A DNA stretch of 64,000 bases from Meiothermus sp. Pnk-1 (GTDB lineage: Bacteria; Deinococcota; Deinococci; Deinococcales; Thermaceae): the NCBI RefSeq assembly GCF_003226535.1, contig NZ_QKOB01000001.1, forward strand, positions 62,001 to 126,000, in the 5' to 3' direction. The first letter of the stretch is position 1. Each line of letters opens with the position of its first letter. A program made the translations under genes and the position numbers. Positions 36,406 to 45,747 of this stretch are shown in pieces. Below the pieces are notes generated by a model. That model saw nothing but the letters and a program-made list of their open reading frames with translations, did no database searches and was not told the DNA's origin.

Positions 36406-37262
36406 ACGCCAGCCAACCCCTCCCACAAACCCGCAAACGTCGCCCCTGGGGCGAGTGGATCCTCTCCTACGCCGGGCTCACCCTGCTCGCGCTGCTGGTG
36501 CTGATGCCGGTGCTGGTGCTGTTGTCGGCCTCGCTCAAGCCGCCGGGAGAGGTGTTCGAGTACCCACCCCGCCTGATTCCCCGGGAGTTCTCGCTCGAGA
36601 ACTATCGGGGCGCCTTAGAAAAAGCCCCCCTGGCCCGCTACTTGTTCAACACTTTGCTGGTCGCCGTAGGGGTAACGCTGGGCCAACTGCTGACCTCGGC
36701 CCTGGCCGCCTTCGGCTTCGCCCGGCTTAACTTCCCGGCCAAGCGGGCCCTGTTTTTGGGGGTGCTGGCCACCTACATGGTGCCCTGGGAGCTCACCTTG
36801 ATTCCCAACTACCTGACCATATCCCACCTGCGGCTGCTGGATAGCTACTGGGGGTTGGTGCTGCCCTTTTTGGCCGGAGCTTTCGGCATCTTCCTGTTAC
36901 GGCAGAACTTTTTGCAAATCCCCGAGGAGTACTTCGACGCCGCCAAGATAGATGGGGCTACCCCCTTGCAGCAGCTGCGCTTCGTGGCCGCACCGCTGGC
37001 CCGGCCCGCTCTGGCTTCGCTGGCCCTGCTGACCTTCCTCAACACCTGGAACCAGTACCTCTGGCCGCTGGTCGTGACCAGCTCCCCCACCTGGCGCACG
37101 GCCCAGATTGGGCTGCGCTTTTTCCTGGTGGACCAGGAGGGCTCCAACTACGGGTTCGTGGCCGCCGGGGCCATCCTGGTGCTGGCCCCTACGCTGATCG
37201 CTTTCATCGTGCTCGAGCGGGCTTTTGTGCGCGGCATCTCGGTGGGTGGGGTCAAGGGCTGA
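36402..37262 (+). CDS. Carbohydrate ABC transporter permease (MalG/UgpE type)
   Basis: The 286-residue partner permease has six helices and the EAA loop YFDAAKIDGATPLQQLRFV. Its ATG overlaps the stop of the first permease by four bases (ATGA). It ends 71 bases before the binding-protein gene, in a gap containing no strong hairpin. Confidence 0.92.
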   Translation: MNASQPLPQTRKRRPWGEWILSYAGLTLLALLVLMPVLVLLSASLKPPGEVFEYPPRLIPREFSLENYRGALEKAPLARYLFNTLLVAVGVTLGQLLTSALAAFGFARLNFPAKRALFLGVLATYMVPWELTLIPNYLTISHLRLLDSYWGLVLPFLAGAFGIFLLRQNFLQIPEEYFDAAKIDGATPLQQLRFVAAPLARPALASLALLTFLNTWNQYLWPLVVTSSPTWRTAQIGLRFFLVDQEGSNYGFVAAGAILVLAPTLIAFIVLERAFVRGISVGGVKG

Positions 37263-37333
37263 TCGGTCCCTGACAACTCCCCAGCAAAGTCGGTAAGGTA
37301 TTAGGCGAGGGACACCTCACCAAGGAGGCTTTA

Positions 37334-38647
37334 ATGAAAGGTCAACGATGGAGAAGCGTCGGCATCGGCCTTGTAGCGATGAGCTTAGGACTGGCGGCGG
37401 CCCAGGCCCCGGTCAAGGTGAGCTTTTGGCATTCTATGGGCGGGGTCAACGGCGAGGCGGTGGACCGCATGGTCAAGGCATATAACGCCTCGCAAAACGC
37501 CTGTACGGTGGAAGCCACCTACGTGGGTTCCTACGACGACGGCCTGACCAAGCTGCAAGCCGCCCTTAGGGGAAAGAACCCCCCGCACATTCAGCAGATT
37601 TACGACATAGGCCTACAGGCCATGGCCGAATCCGGGCAGATTATCCCCGCTTCGGACTTGGCTCGCCAGGACAGGTACGACCTCTCGGGGATCCTCTTCC
37701 CGCTGGCCCGCTACTATAACCTCGACGGCAAGTATTACGGCATCCCCTTCAATGCCTCCACGGCGGAGCTTTACTATAACGTGGACGCGCTCAAGGCCGC
37801 CGGGTTTACCCGTCCGCCCAAGACCTTCGAGGAGTTCGTGGACTACGCCCGCAAGCTGACCAAGAAAGACGCCAATGGCAACGTGATCCAGTACGGGGCT
37901 ACCATCCGGGTATATGGCTGGTTTATCGAGCAGCTGATCTACAACCAGGGCGGCTACGTGGTCAACAACGACAACGGGCGCACCAAGCGGGCTACCGCGG
38001 TGACCTACAACGGCCCCGAGGGGGTGCGGGCGGTGAAGTGGATCGTGGACATGACCCGCGAGGGCCTGATGCCCAACGTGGGGCGCGACGGCGCCGCTCA
38101 GCGCCAAGCCTTCACCTCGGGCAAGGCCGCGATGTTCGTGGAGTCCACCGCCACTCTGGGGGCGGTACAGCGCGAGGTGGGCGGGCGCTTCCAGTTCAAG
38201 ACCGCGCCGCTACCCCGCCCGGCGGGCACCAAAGGCGGCACCGCCATCGGCGGGGCGGCCCTGTACGTCTTCAAAGGCCACCCCGACAACGAGACCAGGT
38301 GCGCCTGGGACTTCATCAAGTACGCCATCTCCCCCAAAGTGCAATTCGAGTGGCACAAGGCCACCGGCTATTACCCGGTCTCGAGGGCGGCCCTCGAGCT
38401 TCCCGAGACCAAGGCCTACTGGAAGGAAAACCCCAACGCTAAAACGCCGGTGGACATCATTCTCTCCAGCCCGCCTACCAAGTCCAGCCAGGGCGCGGTG
38501 GCGGGGGTGATGCCGCAGATCCGCCAGCACATCGAAGAGGCGATGGAACTGGCCATCGCGGGCAAGGCCAGCGTGGAAGAAGCGCTAAACCAGGCGGCGC
38601 AGAAGTCCAACGAGGCCATCGCCCGCTACAACGCCGCCGTACGCTAA
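37334..38647 (+). CDS. ABC transporter substrate-binding protein, UgpB-like
   Basis: The 437-residue protein has a signal peptide (about 1-23, ending AAAQA). The mature part opens VKVSFWHSMGGVNGEAVDRM, the pattern of UgpB glycerol-3-phosphate binders, and includes GIPFNASTAELYYNVDALKAAG. It has a strong AAGGAGG site. The order permease, permease, binding protein matches ugpA-ugpE-ugpB, so glycerol-3-phosphate or a related phosphodiester is the likely ligand; other sugars are possible. Confidence 0.85.
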   Translation: MKGQRWRSVGIGLVAMSLGLAAAQAPVKVSFWHSMGGVNGEAVDRMVKAYNASQNACTVEATYVGSYDDGLTKLQAALRGKNPPHIQQIYDIGLQAMAESGQIIPASDLARQDRYDLSGILFPLARYYNLDGKYYGIPFNASTAELYYNVDALKAAGFTRPPKTFEEFVDYARKLTKKDANGNVIQYGATIRVYGWFIEQLIYNQGGYVVNNDNGRTKRATAVTYNGPEGVRAVKWIVDMTREGLMPNVGRDGAAQRQAFTSGKAAMFVESTATLGAVQREVGGRFQFKTAPLPRPAGTKGGTAIGGAALYVFKGHPDNETRCAWDFIKYAISPKVQFEWHKATGYYPVSRAALELPETKAYWKENPNAKTPVDIILSSPPTKSSQGAVAGVMPQIRQHIEEAMELAIAGKASVEEALNQAAQKSNEAIARYNAAVR

Positions 38648-38660
38648 GCTAGCCATCCCC

Positions 38661-38685
38661 GTAGGCCGCCCGCCGGGCGGCCTAC
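38661..38685 (+). terminator. Strong 11-bp hairpin after the importer operon
   Basis: GTAGGCCGCCC and its exact complement are separated by GCC. It follows the binding-protein stop by 13 bases. There is no U-tract beyond it, so it could terminate weakly or protect the 3' end. Confidence 0.6.
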
Positions 38686-38705
38686 TCGCTTGTATCATCG
38701 GAGCT

Positions 38706-39197
38706 ATGGACCAAGGGCTTGTGCTCACCTATTCGTGGGTTCGGCGCACCCGGGCCCAAGTGCTGGACTTTTGCCAAGGGTTACCGCTCGAGGTCTATAC
38801 CCGTGAGCACCCCGACTTCGGCTTCGGTAGCCTCCGCAACCTACACGCCCACGTGGCAGAGTGCTATTTGTGGTGGGTGGGGAATGTGGGGCTCGGCAAT
38901 GCAAGCCTATCCGTACAAGGCCAGGATATCCCCGATGTCCCGGCGATGCGAAGGCTATTTGACCAGGTAGACGCGACCGTGGAGGAGGCTTTCCAAAAGT
39001 TCACCCGTCTGGATGAGGTCTACGAGTGGACTCACCCAATCCGGGGCTGGCGCATGCCTGTCTCCCAGCGCTGGCTGCTGATGCACCCCATTACCCACGA
39101 GTTCCACCACAAGGGCCAGATGATGACCCTGGCGCGCATCTGGGGGTATAAAATGCCCCCAGAAACCGATACCGACCTCGTTCCGCCCACCCTTTGA
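38706..39197 (+). CDS. DinB-family four-helix protein
   Basis: The 163-residue protein has the DinB/YfiT metal-site pattern: His in NLHAHVAECYLWW and two His in HPITHEFHHKGQMMTL. Family members bind nickel or zinc and some are thiol-dependent transferases. TATCAT is seven bases before its ATG. It is not linked to a specific pathway here. Confidence 0.85.
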   Translation: MDQGLVLTYSWVRRTRAQVLDFCQGLPLEVYTREHPDFGFGSLRNLHAHVAECYLWWVGNVGLGNASLSVQGQDIPDVPAMRRLFDQVDATVEEAFQKFTRLDEVYEWTHPIRGWRMPVSQRWLLMHPITHEFHHKGQMMTLARIWGYKMPPETDTDLVPPTL

Positions 39198-39239
39198 GCC
39201 CGCGTGTTACTATGAGAGGCTTGTGGAGCAGGTGTCGCT

Positions 39240-40553
39240 ATGTACAAAGTCGTGATCGTGGGTCGCCCCAACGTGGGCAAGTCCAGCCTCTTCAACCGCT
39301 TGTTGGGTAAGCGGAACGCCGCCGTGGTGGCCGACCAGCCCGGGGTAACCCGCGACCTCAAGGAGGCTACCGTGGAAAGCGAGCGGGGCCGCTTCAAGCT
39401 GGTGGACACCGGGGGGCTGTGGTCAGGCGACGTGTGGGAGCAGAAGATCAAAGAAAAGGTGGAGGCCGCGCTCGAGGATGCCGACCTGGTGCTCTTCACC
39501 GTGGACGGTCGGGCCGATATCAGCCCGGCGGATCTGGAGGTGGCGGATTTTCTGCGGCGCAAACATCCCAATGTGCTGCTGGTGGCCACCAAGGTAGATG
39601 ACCCCAAGCACGAGCACTACCTGGGAGACCTCTGGGCCTTAGGCTTTGGCGAACCGATAGCGACTTCCAGCAGCCACGCCCGGGGGTTAGAGGAGCTCGA
39701 GGACAAAATCTGGAGCAAACTGCCCGTGCGCCAAGAGGGGGAATCTGAGCCCGAGGTAGTACCCATCAAGATCGCTATCGTAGGCCGCCCCAATGCGGGA
39801 AAGTCGAGCCTGCTGAACGCCATCTTGGGCGAGGAGCGGGTCATCGTCTCGGAGGAGCCCGGAACCACCCGTGACTCGATCGACGTGGAGTTTGATTACG
39901 GCGGTACGCTTTTCCAGTTGGTGGACACCGCCGGGATTCGCAAGCGCCCCGAGACGTTGGTGGAGGAACTGGCCATCGCCCGCGCGCACAAGAGCATCGA
40001 GGAGGCCGATATCGTATTCTTGGTGATCGATCCGGCCAACTTCGGCGACCGCGAACTCAAGCTCGCCAACGAGGCCCTCGAGGCGGGGAAACCGGTGATT
40101 CTCACCGTTACCAAGTGGGACCTGGTGAAAAAAGACGACCAGCCCAAGGTGCGCCGGGAGATCGGCGAGCGGCTGGCCCACCTAGGACACCTACCGCGGG
40201 TCTATGTTTCCTCGGTAACGGGGCTCAACCTGCACAAGCTCTTCACCGAGGCCACCCGGCTATACGCCCTGGCCCGCCAGCGCTTCGAAACCGCCGACCT
40301 CAACCGCTACCTCTCGGCCTGGACGGCCAAGGTGGCCCTGCCCAACTTCAAGGGCAAGCCGCTCAAGATCTTCTTCGTCACCCAGCCGGAAATCGCCCCT
40401 CCAACCTTCGTGTTCTTTGTCAACTATCCCGAGTTTGTGACGAGGGCCTTCGAAGGATACCTCAGAAACCGCATCGGGGAGGATCTGGGGTTGGCGGAAG
40501 TGCCCTTCCGGTTGGTCTTTAGGGGGCGACGGGGAGGGGAGAAGGAGGCCTGA
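39240..40553 (+). CDS. der: Ribosome biogenesis GTPase Der (EngA)
   Basis: The 437-residue protein has two GTPase domains in tandem, each with its P-loop (GRPNVGKSS near residue 8 and GRPNAGKSS near 180) and DTGGLW/DTAGIRKR switch regions. A C-terminal KH-like domain (about 355-437) follows. It assists 50S subunit assembly. Length and order match the family. Confidence 0.96.
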   Translation: MYKVVIVGRPNVGKSSLFNRLLGKRNAAVVADQPGVTRDLKEATVESERGRFKLVDTGGLWSGDVWEQKIKEKVEAALEDADLVLFTVDGRADISPADLEVADFLRRKHPNVLLVATKVDDPKHEHYLGDLWALGFGEPIATSSSHARGLEELEDKIWSKLPVRQEGESEPEVVPIKIAIVGRPNAGKSSLLNAILGEERVIVSEEPGTTRDSIDVEFDYGGTLFQLVDTAGIRKRPETLVEELAIARAHKSIEEADIVFLVIDPANFGDRELKLANEALEAGKPVILTVTKWDLVKKDDQPKVRREIGERLAHLGHLPRVYVSSVTGLNLHKLFTEATRLYALARQRFETADLNRYLSAWTAKVALPNFKGKPLKIFFVTQPEIAPPTFVFFVNYPEFVTRAFEGYLRNRIGEDLGLAEVPFRLVFRGRRGGEKEA

Positions 40554-40562
40554 CCACCTGGG

Positions 40563-41369
40563 TTATTCCAGCCCCAGGGGTGCTGCTCCGTTTTGCGGCG
40601 AGAGCAGCAGCTCTAGCCCCTCCACCGCTCCCATCCGTAGGCTGCAATCGGCCAGCCCTGAGAGCGGGGTTGTGCTCGGGTTGATCTCGATCAAGTAGGC
40701 CCCGGCCCAGCTCGCCACTCGACCCAGGCTAGCCGCAGGTTCGACTTCTGCGCTGGTTCCCACCACCAAGGCCACCTCCGCCCTGGCGAAAGCGCGCTCG
40801 GCCCGCTCGAAGGATCCCGGGGGCAGCGGCTCGCCGAACCAGACCACGTCCGGGCGGCCCCGCCCGCCGCAGTTGGGGCAGACCGGCGGGGGGATGAACA
40901 AGCTGGGATCGGGGAGGGGGAAACGAGCCCCGCATTCCTCACAGCGGGCCCGCCCGATCGAGCCGTGGAGTTCGACCAGGTGGGTAGAACCGGCCCGGGC
41001 GTGGAGCCCGTCCACGTTTTGGGTGACCAGGAGAAACCCGCTTCCTTCGCGCAGCGTGGAGGTGAGCCGATCGCCCACCCGGGGAAAAGGGGTGGTGAGC
41101 TGGCGTTCTAGCTCGGCCAAGAGCCGGTGGGCCCGGTTGGGCTGGGCCTGCATCGCGTTGGCGTAGCGCCAGGCATACCACTCCCACACCTTAAGGGGGT
41201 CGCGGCGGTAGGCTTCGGGGGTGGCGTAGTCTTCTGGGCGAAAACCCTTCCATAGCCCCGCTGCGTCGCGGAAGGTGGGGATGCCCGAGGGGGCGGAAAT
41301 CCCCGCCCCGGTAAGCACCGCGACACGCTTGGCTTCCTTGATCCGCCTGCGTGCTTCTCCCACATCCAT
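40563..41369 (-). CDS. Sir2-family NAD-dependent protein deacylase
   Basis: The 268-residue protein has the NAD pocket GAGISAPSGIPTFRD and the catalytic His in LVTQNVDGLHARAG. It also has the zinc site CEECGARF...CPNCGG and the GTSAEVEPAA loop. It removes acyl groups from lysines and releases O-acyl-ADP-ribose; it is CobB-like. TACACT is six bases before the ATG. Confidence 0.94.
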   Translation of the reverse strand: MDVGEARRRIKEAKRVAVLTGAGISAPSGIPTFRDAAGLWKGFRPEDYATPEAYRRDPLKVWEWYAWRYANAMQAQPNRAHRLLAELERQLTTPFPRVGDRLTSTLREGSGFLLVTQNVDGLHARAGSTHLVELHGSIGRARCEECGARFPLPDPSLFIPPPVCPNCGGRGRPDVVWFGEPLPPGSFERAERAFARAEVALVVGTSAEVEPAASLGRVASWAGAYLIEINPSTTPLSGLADCSLRMGAVEGLELLLSPQNGAAPLGLE

Positions 41370-41472
41370 AGCCCAAGTGTACGGGCCTCCGCGCCTCTCC
41401 GAAAGGTCGCGGCGGCGCTGTGCCCTTCTCGAGCGCTGACCCTTCAGTCAGTTTGTGTTTTAGGATAGGGGC

Positions 41473-43287
41473 ATGTCAGAGGTCCTCCCCAAACGTTCGG
41501 AGTTGCCCAAAGAACAGCAATGGAGCATTGAAACCGTGTTCGCCGACGAGGCCGAGTGGAAGAGGGCCTTCCAGGAGGTCTTGGCTTCCCTGGACGCCCT
41601 CCGAGCCTTCGCGGGGCGGCTGGGGGAATCGGCCCAAACCCTTCTGCTGGCCCTACAGACCCGTGACCGGCTGAGCCTGGCGGCTCAGAAGGTGGGGCTT
41701 TACGCCTCGCTCAACCTCTCCACCGATGGGGCCAACCCCACTTATGCTGCCATGAACGCCCAGGCCAGCGGCCTGATCGCCCAGGTGAATGCCGCGGCGG
41801 CTTTTATCGTGCCCGAGATCCTGCGCATCGAACCTGCCAAGCTCGAGCAGTTCATGGCCCAAGAGCCGGGGCTGGCCGTATACCGGCACTACCTGGAGCG
41901 GCTCCAGCTACGTCGCGCGCACATCCGCAGCGCCGAGGTGGAGGAGGTTATGGCCCAGGTCGGCGACCCCTTGGCTAGCCTCAGCGCAGCTGCGGCCGCC
42001 GCCACCAACGCCGACATGGCCTTCCGCCCGGTGGAGTTCGACGGGATGCGCCTGCCGGTTTCGCACGCCACCATCGGCGGCCTGTTGGTGCACGAGAGCC
42101 CCTTGGTGCGCAAACTGGCCTGGGAGCACTACGCCGATGGCCATCTAGCCCTCAAGAACACCCTGGCCGCTACCCTCCAGGGCAGCATGAAGGCTTTTGT
42201 CTTCCAGGCCAGAGCCCGGAACTACCCCAGCTCGCTCGAGATGTCTTTGGCCCTCAACCACATTCCCAAGAAGGTCTACGACAACCTGCTGGAGACCTTC
42301 CGGGCTCACCTCCCCCTCTGGCACCGCTACTGGGCTATTCGCAAGAGGGCCAACGGCGGCGTCTTGCACACCTACGACGTACCCACCTACGACGCACCCG
42401 CTCCGTTGCGTAGCGGCCCCACCCTCTCTTTTGCAGAAGCCGCGGAGATGGTCATCCGGGGGATGGAGCCGCTGGGGCCAGAGTACGTGGAGCCGATGCG
42501 CAAAGGGCTTTTCGAGGAGCGCTGGGTGGACTGGGGGCTCAACCAAGGCAAGCGGGCGGGGGCCTACTCCTCGGGGCTCAAGGGCACCCACCCGTTCATC
42601 TTCATGAGCTTCCAGAACGACCTTTTCTCCATGAGCACGCTGGCCCACGAGCTGGGCCACTCGATGCACTCGTATTTCACCCGGCTCCACCAGCCGCACG
42701 TGTACTGCCGCTACTCCCTCTTCGTGGCGGAGGTCGCCAGCAACTTCAACCAGGCCCTGACCCGCGCCCGGCTGCTCGAGGAAGCCCCCAACGACGACTT
42801 CAAGATCGCGGTACTCGAGGAGGCTTTTGCCAACTTCCACCGCTACCTCTTCGTGATGCCCACCCTGGCCCGTTTTGAGCTGGAGTGCTACCAGAAGCTC
42901 GAACGCGGCGAGGCCCTGAATGCGGCCTTCCTTACCGGCCGCATGGCCGAGCTCTTCGCCGAGGGCTACGGGGGGGAGGTCGAGATAGACCCCGAGCGGC
43001 TGGGCTCGAGCTGGATGAACTTCTCCCACCTCTATTCCCCCTACTACGTCTACCAGTACGCCACCGGCATCTCGGCGGCCAACGCCCTGGCCCAAGACGT
43101 GTTGCGCGAGGGTGAGCCCGCTGCTCGGCGCTACCTCGAGTTCCTCAAGGCGGGGGACTCGGTCTTCCCCCTGGACGCCCTTAGAATCGCCGGGATCGAC
43201 ATGGAAAGCCCTGAGCCAATCCGGCGCGCGTTTGGGGTGCTGGAGCGCCTGATCGACGAGCTCGAGCGGCTGGTTTCCTCGCGGTGA
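41473..43287 (+). CDS. pepF: M3-family oligoendopeptidase F
   Basis: The 604-residue zinc metallopeptidase has the HExxH motif in LAHELGHSMHSYFT (about residue 390) with a downstream Glu in VAEVASNFNQ. It hydrolyses oligopeptides in the cytoplasm. TAGGAT is six bases before the ATG. Its 3' end is 27 bases from a convergent gene. Confidence 0.94.
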   Translation: MSEVLPKRSELPKEQQWSIETVFADEAEWKRAFQEVLASLDALRAFAGRLGESAQTLLLALQTRDRLSLAAQKVGLYASLNLSTDGANPTYAAMNAQASGLIAQVNAAAAFIVPEILRIEPAKLEQFMAQEPGLAVYRHYLERLQLRRAHIRSAEVEEVMAQVGDPLASLSAAAAAATNADMAFRPVEFDGMRLPVSHATIGGLLVHESPLVRKLAWEHYADGHLALKNTLAATLQGSMKAFVFQARARNYPSSLEMSLALNHIPKKVYDNLLETFRAHLPLWHRYWAIRKRANGGVLHTYDVPTYDAPAPLRSGPTLSFAEAAEMVIRGMEPLGPEYVEPMRKGLFEERWVDWGLNQGKRAGAYSSGLKGTHPFIFMSFQNDLFSMSTLAHELGHSMHSYFTRLHQPHVYCRYSLFVAEVASNFNQALTRARLLEEAPNDDFKIAVLEEAFANFHRYLFVMPTLARFELECYQKLERGEALNAAFLTGRMAELFAEGYGGEVEIDPERLGSSWMNFSHLYSPYYVYQYATGISAANALAQDVLREGEPAARRYLEFLKAGDSVFPLDALRIAGIDMESPEPIRRAFGVLERLIDELERLVSSR

Positions 43288-43314
43288 GCCTTCTTGGCCC
43301 CCGGGACGATCGAT

Positions 43315-43809
43315 TTACCTGCGCGGGACCTGGTGAAACACATCCAGGAACAGCCCAAGCCGCTCGCCCCAGACCTCCTGCTCGCGCATGGCCTGCTCGA
43401 AGGCGAGGGGCTCCATCACCAGCTGGGGCAGCCGTAACCAGCCCAGGTAGTAGCGCCCCGCCAAGCCCGGCTCAGGTAGCCTCGAGCGCTCTTCCTGGGT
43501 GAGCAAGCCCTCGAAATCTTGAGGAGAACTCAAGGCGGGGATACGCAAGGGGGCGAAGCGGCGCAGAAAGGCTTTCATCGTGGTGGGGTTGGACCAGAAG
43601 CCGTAGTTGAGCTCCTCGGTCAACTGCTCGATCTGCGCCAGGAGATAGGGGTCACCCTGCCGCGCTACCAGCCTGCGCACCAGCTCACTCCGCCGTAGCC
43701 GCAAGCGGGCATACTCGCTCAAGGGCAAAGGCCGCCCGGTGGGCTGGCCCAAGGCTGCCCTCAGGCGGTGGGCGACGACGTAATCCTGGTACTCCCGGTA
43801 AGGGTCCAT
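43315..43809 (-). CDS. Hypothetical soluble helical protein
   Basis: The 164-residue product has no signal peptide or membrane segment and no domain I recognise. It is mostly charged helix, with SEYARLRLRRSELVRRLVARQ in the first half and YYLGWLRLPQLVMEPLAFEQ in the second. It starts 38 bases from the divergent small winged-helix gene. Confidence 0.6.
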   Translation of the reverse strand: MDPYREYQDYVVAHRLRAALGQPTGRPLPLSEYARLRLRRSELVRRLVARQGDPYLLAQIEQLTEELNYGFWSNPTTMKAFLRRFAPLRIPALSSPQDFEGLLTQEERSRLPEPGLAGRYYLGWLRLPQLVMEPLAFEQAMREQEVWGERLGLFLDVFHQVPRR

Positions 43810-43847
43810 GGGTCTATTGTCGCCGGATGGCGCACTAAAATAGCGGC

Positions 43848-44078
43848 ATGGACACCAAAGGCTGGGTGCTGCGGGCGGTGGAGAGGCTGCGCTTCGCCAG
43901 CGAAAAGGACATTCAGCGCTGGCTGGACGAAGAGGGCGAACCCCTCGCGCGCGAGGAGTTGAGAAAAGCGCTCGAGGCCCTCCTGCGCGAACAAAAGCTG
44001 GAGCGCAAAGGCGACCTCTACCGCCTCAAGAATAAGGAGGGCGGCAAAGAGGCCTTTTCCAAGTTGTTCAACGATTAA
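43848..44078 (+). CDS. Small winged-helix-like protein
   Basis: The 76-residue protein is charged, with a pattern of three helices and a hairpin (DIQRWLDEEGEPL, then LRKALEALLREQKLERKGDLYRL). This resembles a winged-helix DNA-binding unit. TAAAAT is six bases before the ATG. It lies head to head with the hypothetical gene at 43809 and may regulate it. The fold is predicted by eye. Confidence 0.6.
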   Translation: MDTKGWVLRAVERLRFASEKDIQRWLDEEGEPLAREELRKALEALLREQKLERKGDLYRLKNKEGGKEAFSKLFND

Positions 44079-44225
44079 TACGCCAGGAGGGGACGATCCT
44101 CCGTATTTAGCGTTTTGCCCATGACCTAGCGCATAGCTGTCGCACGATGCTCCCGATCCAATAGGAGGGTTTTTACTTGACATTGCCCTGACCGACATCG
44201 GCTTGGCCTCCGGTAAGCTGAAGTC
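44079..44225. other. Short region with a weak hairpin and the arsC promoter
   Basis: GGAGG-GGACGAT-CCTCC near 44087 can form a short hairpin. The bases 44108-44130 contain GCGTTTT and GCCCATG, weak units of the heptad type. TAAGCT (44214-44219) is six bases before the arsC ATG. Confidence 0.4.
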
Positions 44226-44687
44226 ATGCGCATTCTGGTACTGTGCACCCATAACTCAGCCCGCAGCCAGATGGCCGAGGGCTGGCTGCGCCATCATGCC
44301 CAGCAGGCCGGCTTAGACGCCGAGATCTTTTCTGCGGGAACCGAGGCCACCCAGGTCAAGCCCGAGGCTATCCAGGTGATGGGCGAGGTGGGGATTGACC
44401 TTTCGGGTCATACCTCCAAGACCCTCTACGACCTTCCCGACCCCTGGAATTTCGACCTGGTGCTCACCGTCTGTGATAGCGCCGCCGAGAATTGCCCGGT
44501 CTATCCGGCCAAGACCCACCGCCTGCACGTCTCCTTCCCTGATCCCTCCAGCCAGGACCTAAAGCAGTGGCGCCGGGTACGGGACGGTCTGGGGCGGATG
44601 AGTAAGCATCTGGTTTCCGAACTGAGCTCGGGGCGTATCCCGACCGAAGCTGGCTTGATCGAAGCGGCAGGCTCGAGGTTTTGCTGA
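44226..44687 (+). CDS. arsC: Arsenate reductase of the low-molecular-weight phosphatase type
   Basis: The 153-residue protein has the P-loop CTHNSARSQMAEGWLR (Cys-X5-Arg). A further Cys lies in LVLTVCDSAAENCPV, the region of the resolving cysteines, and SFPDPS near 100 supplies the acid. These features fit thioredoxin-coupled ArsC, which reduces arsenate to arsenite. No arsB or arsR is next to it, so a low-molecular-weight tyrosine phosphatase role is an alternative. Confidence 0.88.
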   Translation: MRILVLCTHNSARSQMAEGWLRHHAQQAGLDAEIFSAGTEATQVKPEAIQVMGEVGIDLSGHTSKTLYDLPDPWNFDLVLTVCDSAAENCPVYPAKTHRLHVSFPDPSSQDLKQWRRVRDGLGRMSKHLVSELSSGRIPTEAGLIEAAGSRFC

Positions 44688-44749
44688 CCCCTATCCCCCA
44701 GGTCGGAGCCCTCACAACCCTCTGGGGGGGCTCTGCCATACTTAACCCC

Positions 44750-45739
44750 ATGCGCTCCCTCGCCCCAGCCCTTCTCCTGAGCCTGGCCCTGGCCGCCCAG
44801 CCCGATAGCTTCCGGCTCGAGGGCATCCGCCACGAATACCAGCGGTTCAACAACTGCGGCCCGGCGACGCTCGGCATGGCGATGAGCTTTTGGGGTAGCC
44901 GCCTGACCCAGTACCAGATCGCCCCGGTGCTCAAGCCCAACCGAGCCGACAAAAATGTGGGCCCCGAGGAGCTGGCGGCCTATGCCCGTAGCCAGGGCTA
45001 CCGGGTTCATTACGGGGTGGCCGGAGACTTGGAGCTGCTCAAGCAGCTCCTGGCCGCCGGGTTCCCGGTGATCGCCGAGAGCGGGTTTGTGGTGCCGGAG
45101 CACGGCTGGATGGGGCACTACCGCCTGCTGGTAGGCTACGACGACAGAAGCCAACGCTTCTTCGCTTTCGACTCCTACTATGGCCCCAAGGTCACGCTGG
45201 GATACAGCGATTTCGACGCGGTGTGGAGCCACTTCAACCGCACCTACTTGGTGGTGTATCCCCCTAAGGAGGCCGGGGAAGTCGAACGGGTCTTAGGCCC
45301 GCATGCCCGTCCCGAATGGGCGTGGAAGCGGGCGCTCGAGGTGGCCTTATCCCAAACCAAAGCCGAGCCCGCAAACGTCCACGCTTGGTTCAACCTGGGC
45401 AGCGCGCTGCTCGAGCAAGGCAACGTCGAAGGAGCCGCCGAGGCTTTCGACAAGGCCCGCGCCCTGGGCTGGCCCTGGCGGATGCTGTGGTACCAGTTCG
45501 GGCCCTTCGAAGCCTACTACCGGGCCGGGCGCTACACCGAGGTGGTGCGGCTGGCCAGCGCGAACCTGGCCAAGGCCCCGGACCTCGAGGAGTCCCTCTA
45601 CTGGCGGGGCCGAGCGCAAGCCGCCTTGGGCAACTTGCGTTTGGCCAAAACCGATCTGCAAGCTGCCCTCAGGCTCCGCCCTAGCTACGGCGAAGCCGCC
45701 CAAGTCCTGAAAAGCCTGGGGGTGCAGGGCTCGAGGTAG
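44750..45739 (+). CDS. Exported C39-like cysteine peptidase fused to TPR repeats
   Basis: The 329-residue protein has a signal peptide (about 1-17). The papain-like C39_2 domain has the active Cys36 in FNNCGPATLGM and His in GHYRLLVGYDD. From about 185 to the end are TPR-type helical pairs, with WFNLGSALLEQGNVEGAAEA and YWRGRAQAALGNLRLAKTDL. The TPR part may bind a partner or substrate. CATACT is seven bases before the ATG. The fusion is visible in one uninterrupted frame. Confidence 0.85.
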   Translation: MRSLAPALLLSLALAAQPDSFRLEGIRHEYQRFNNCGPATLGMAMSFWGSRLTQYQIAPVLKPNRADKNVGPEELAAYARSQGYRVHYGVAGDLELLKQLLAAGFPVIAESGFVVPEHGWMGHYRLLVGYDDRSQRFFAFDSYYGPKVTLGYSDFDAVWSHFNRTYLVVYPPKEAGEVERVLGPHARPEWAWKRALEVALSQTKAEPANVHAWFNLGSALLEQGNVEGAAEAFDKARALGWPWRMLWYQFGPFEAYYRAGRYTEVVRLASANLAKAPDLEESLYWRGRAQAALGNLRLAKTDLQAALRLRPSYGEAAQVLKSLGVQGSR

Positions 45740-45747
45740 GTTGGGCC

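Noticed and set aside
44177-44182. TTGACA as -35 of arsC
   Set aside because: It is 31 bases from the TAAGCT box, far outside the usual 16-18.
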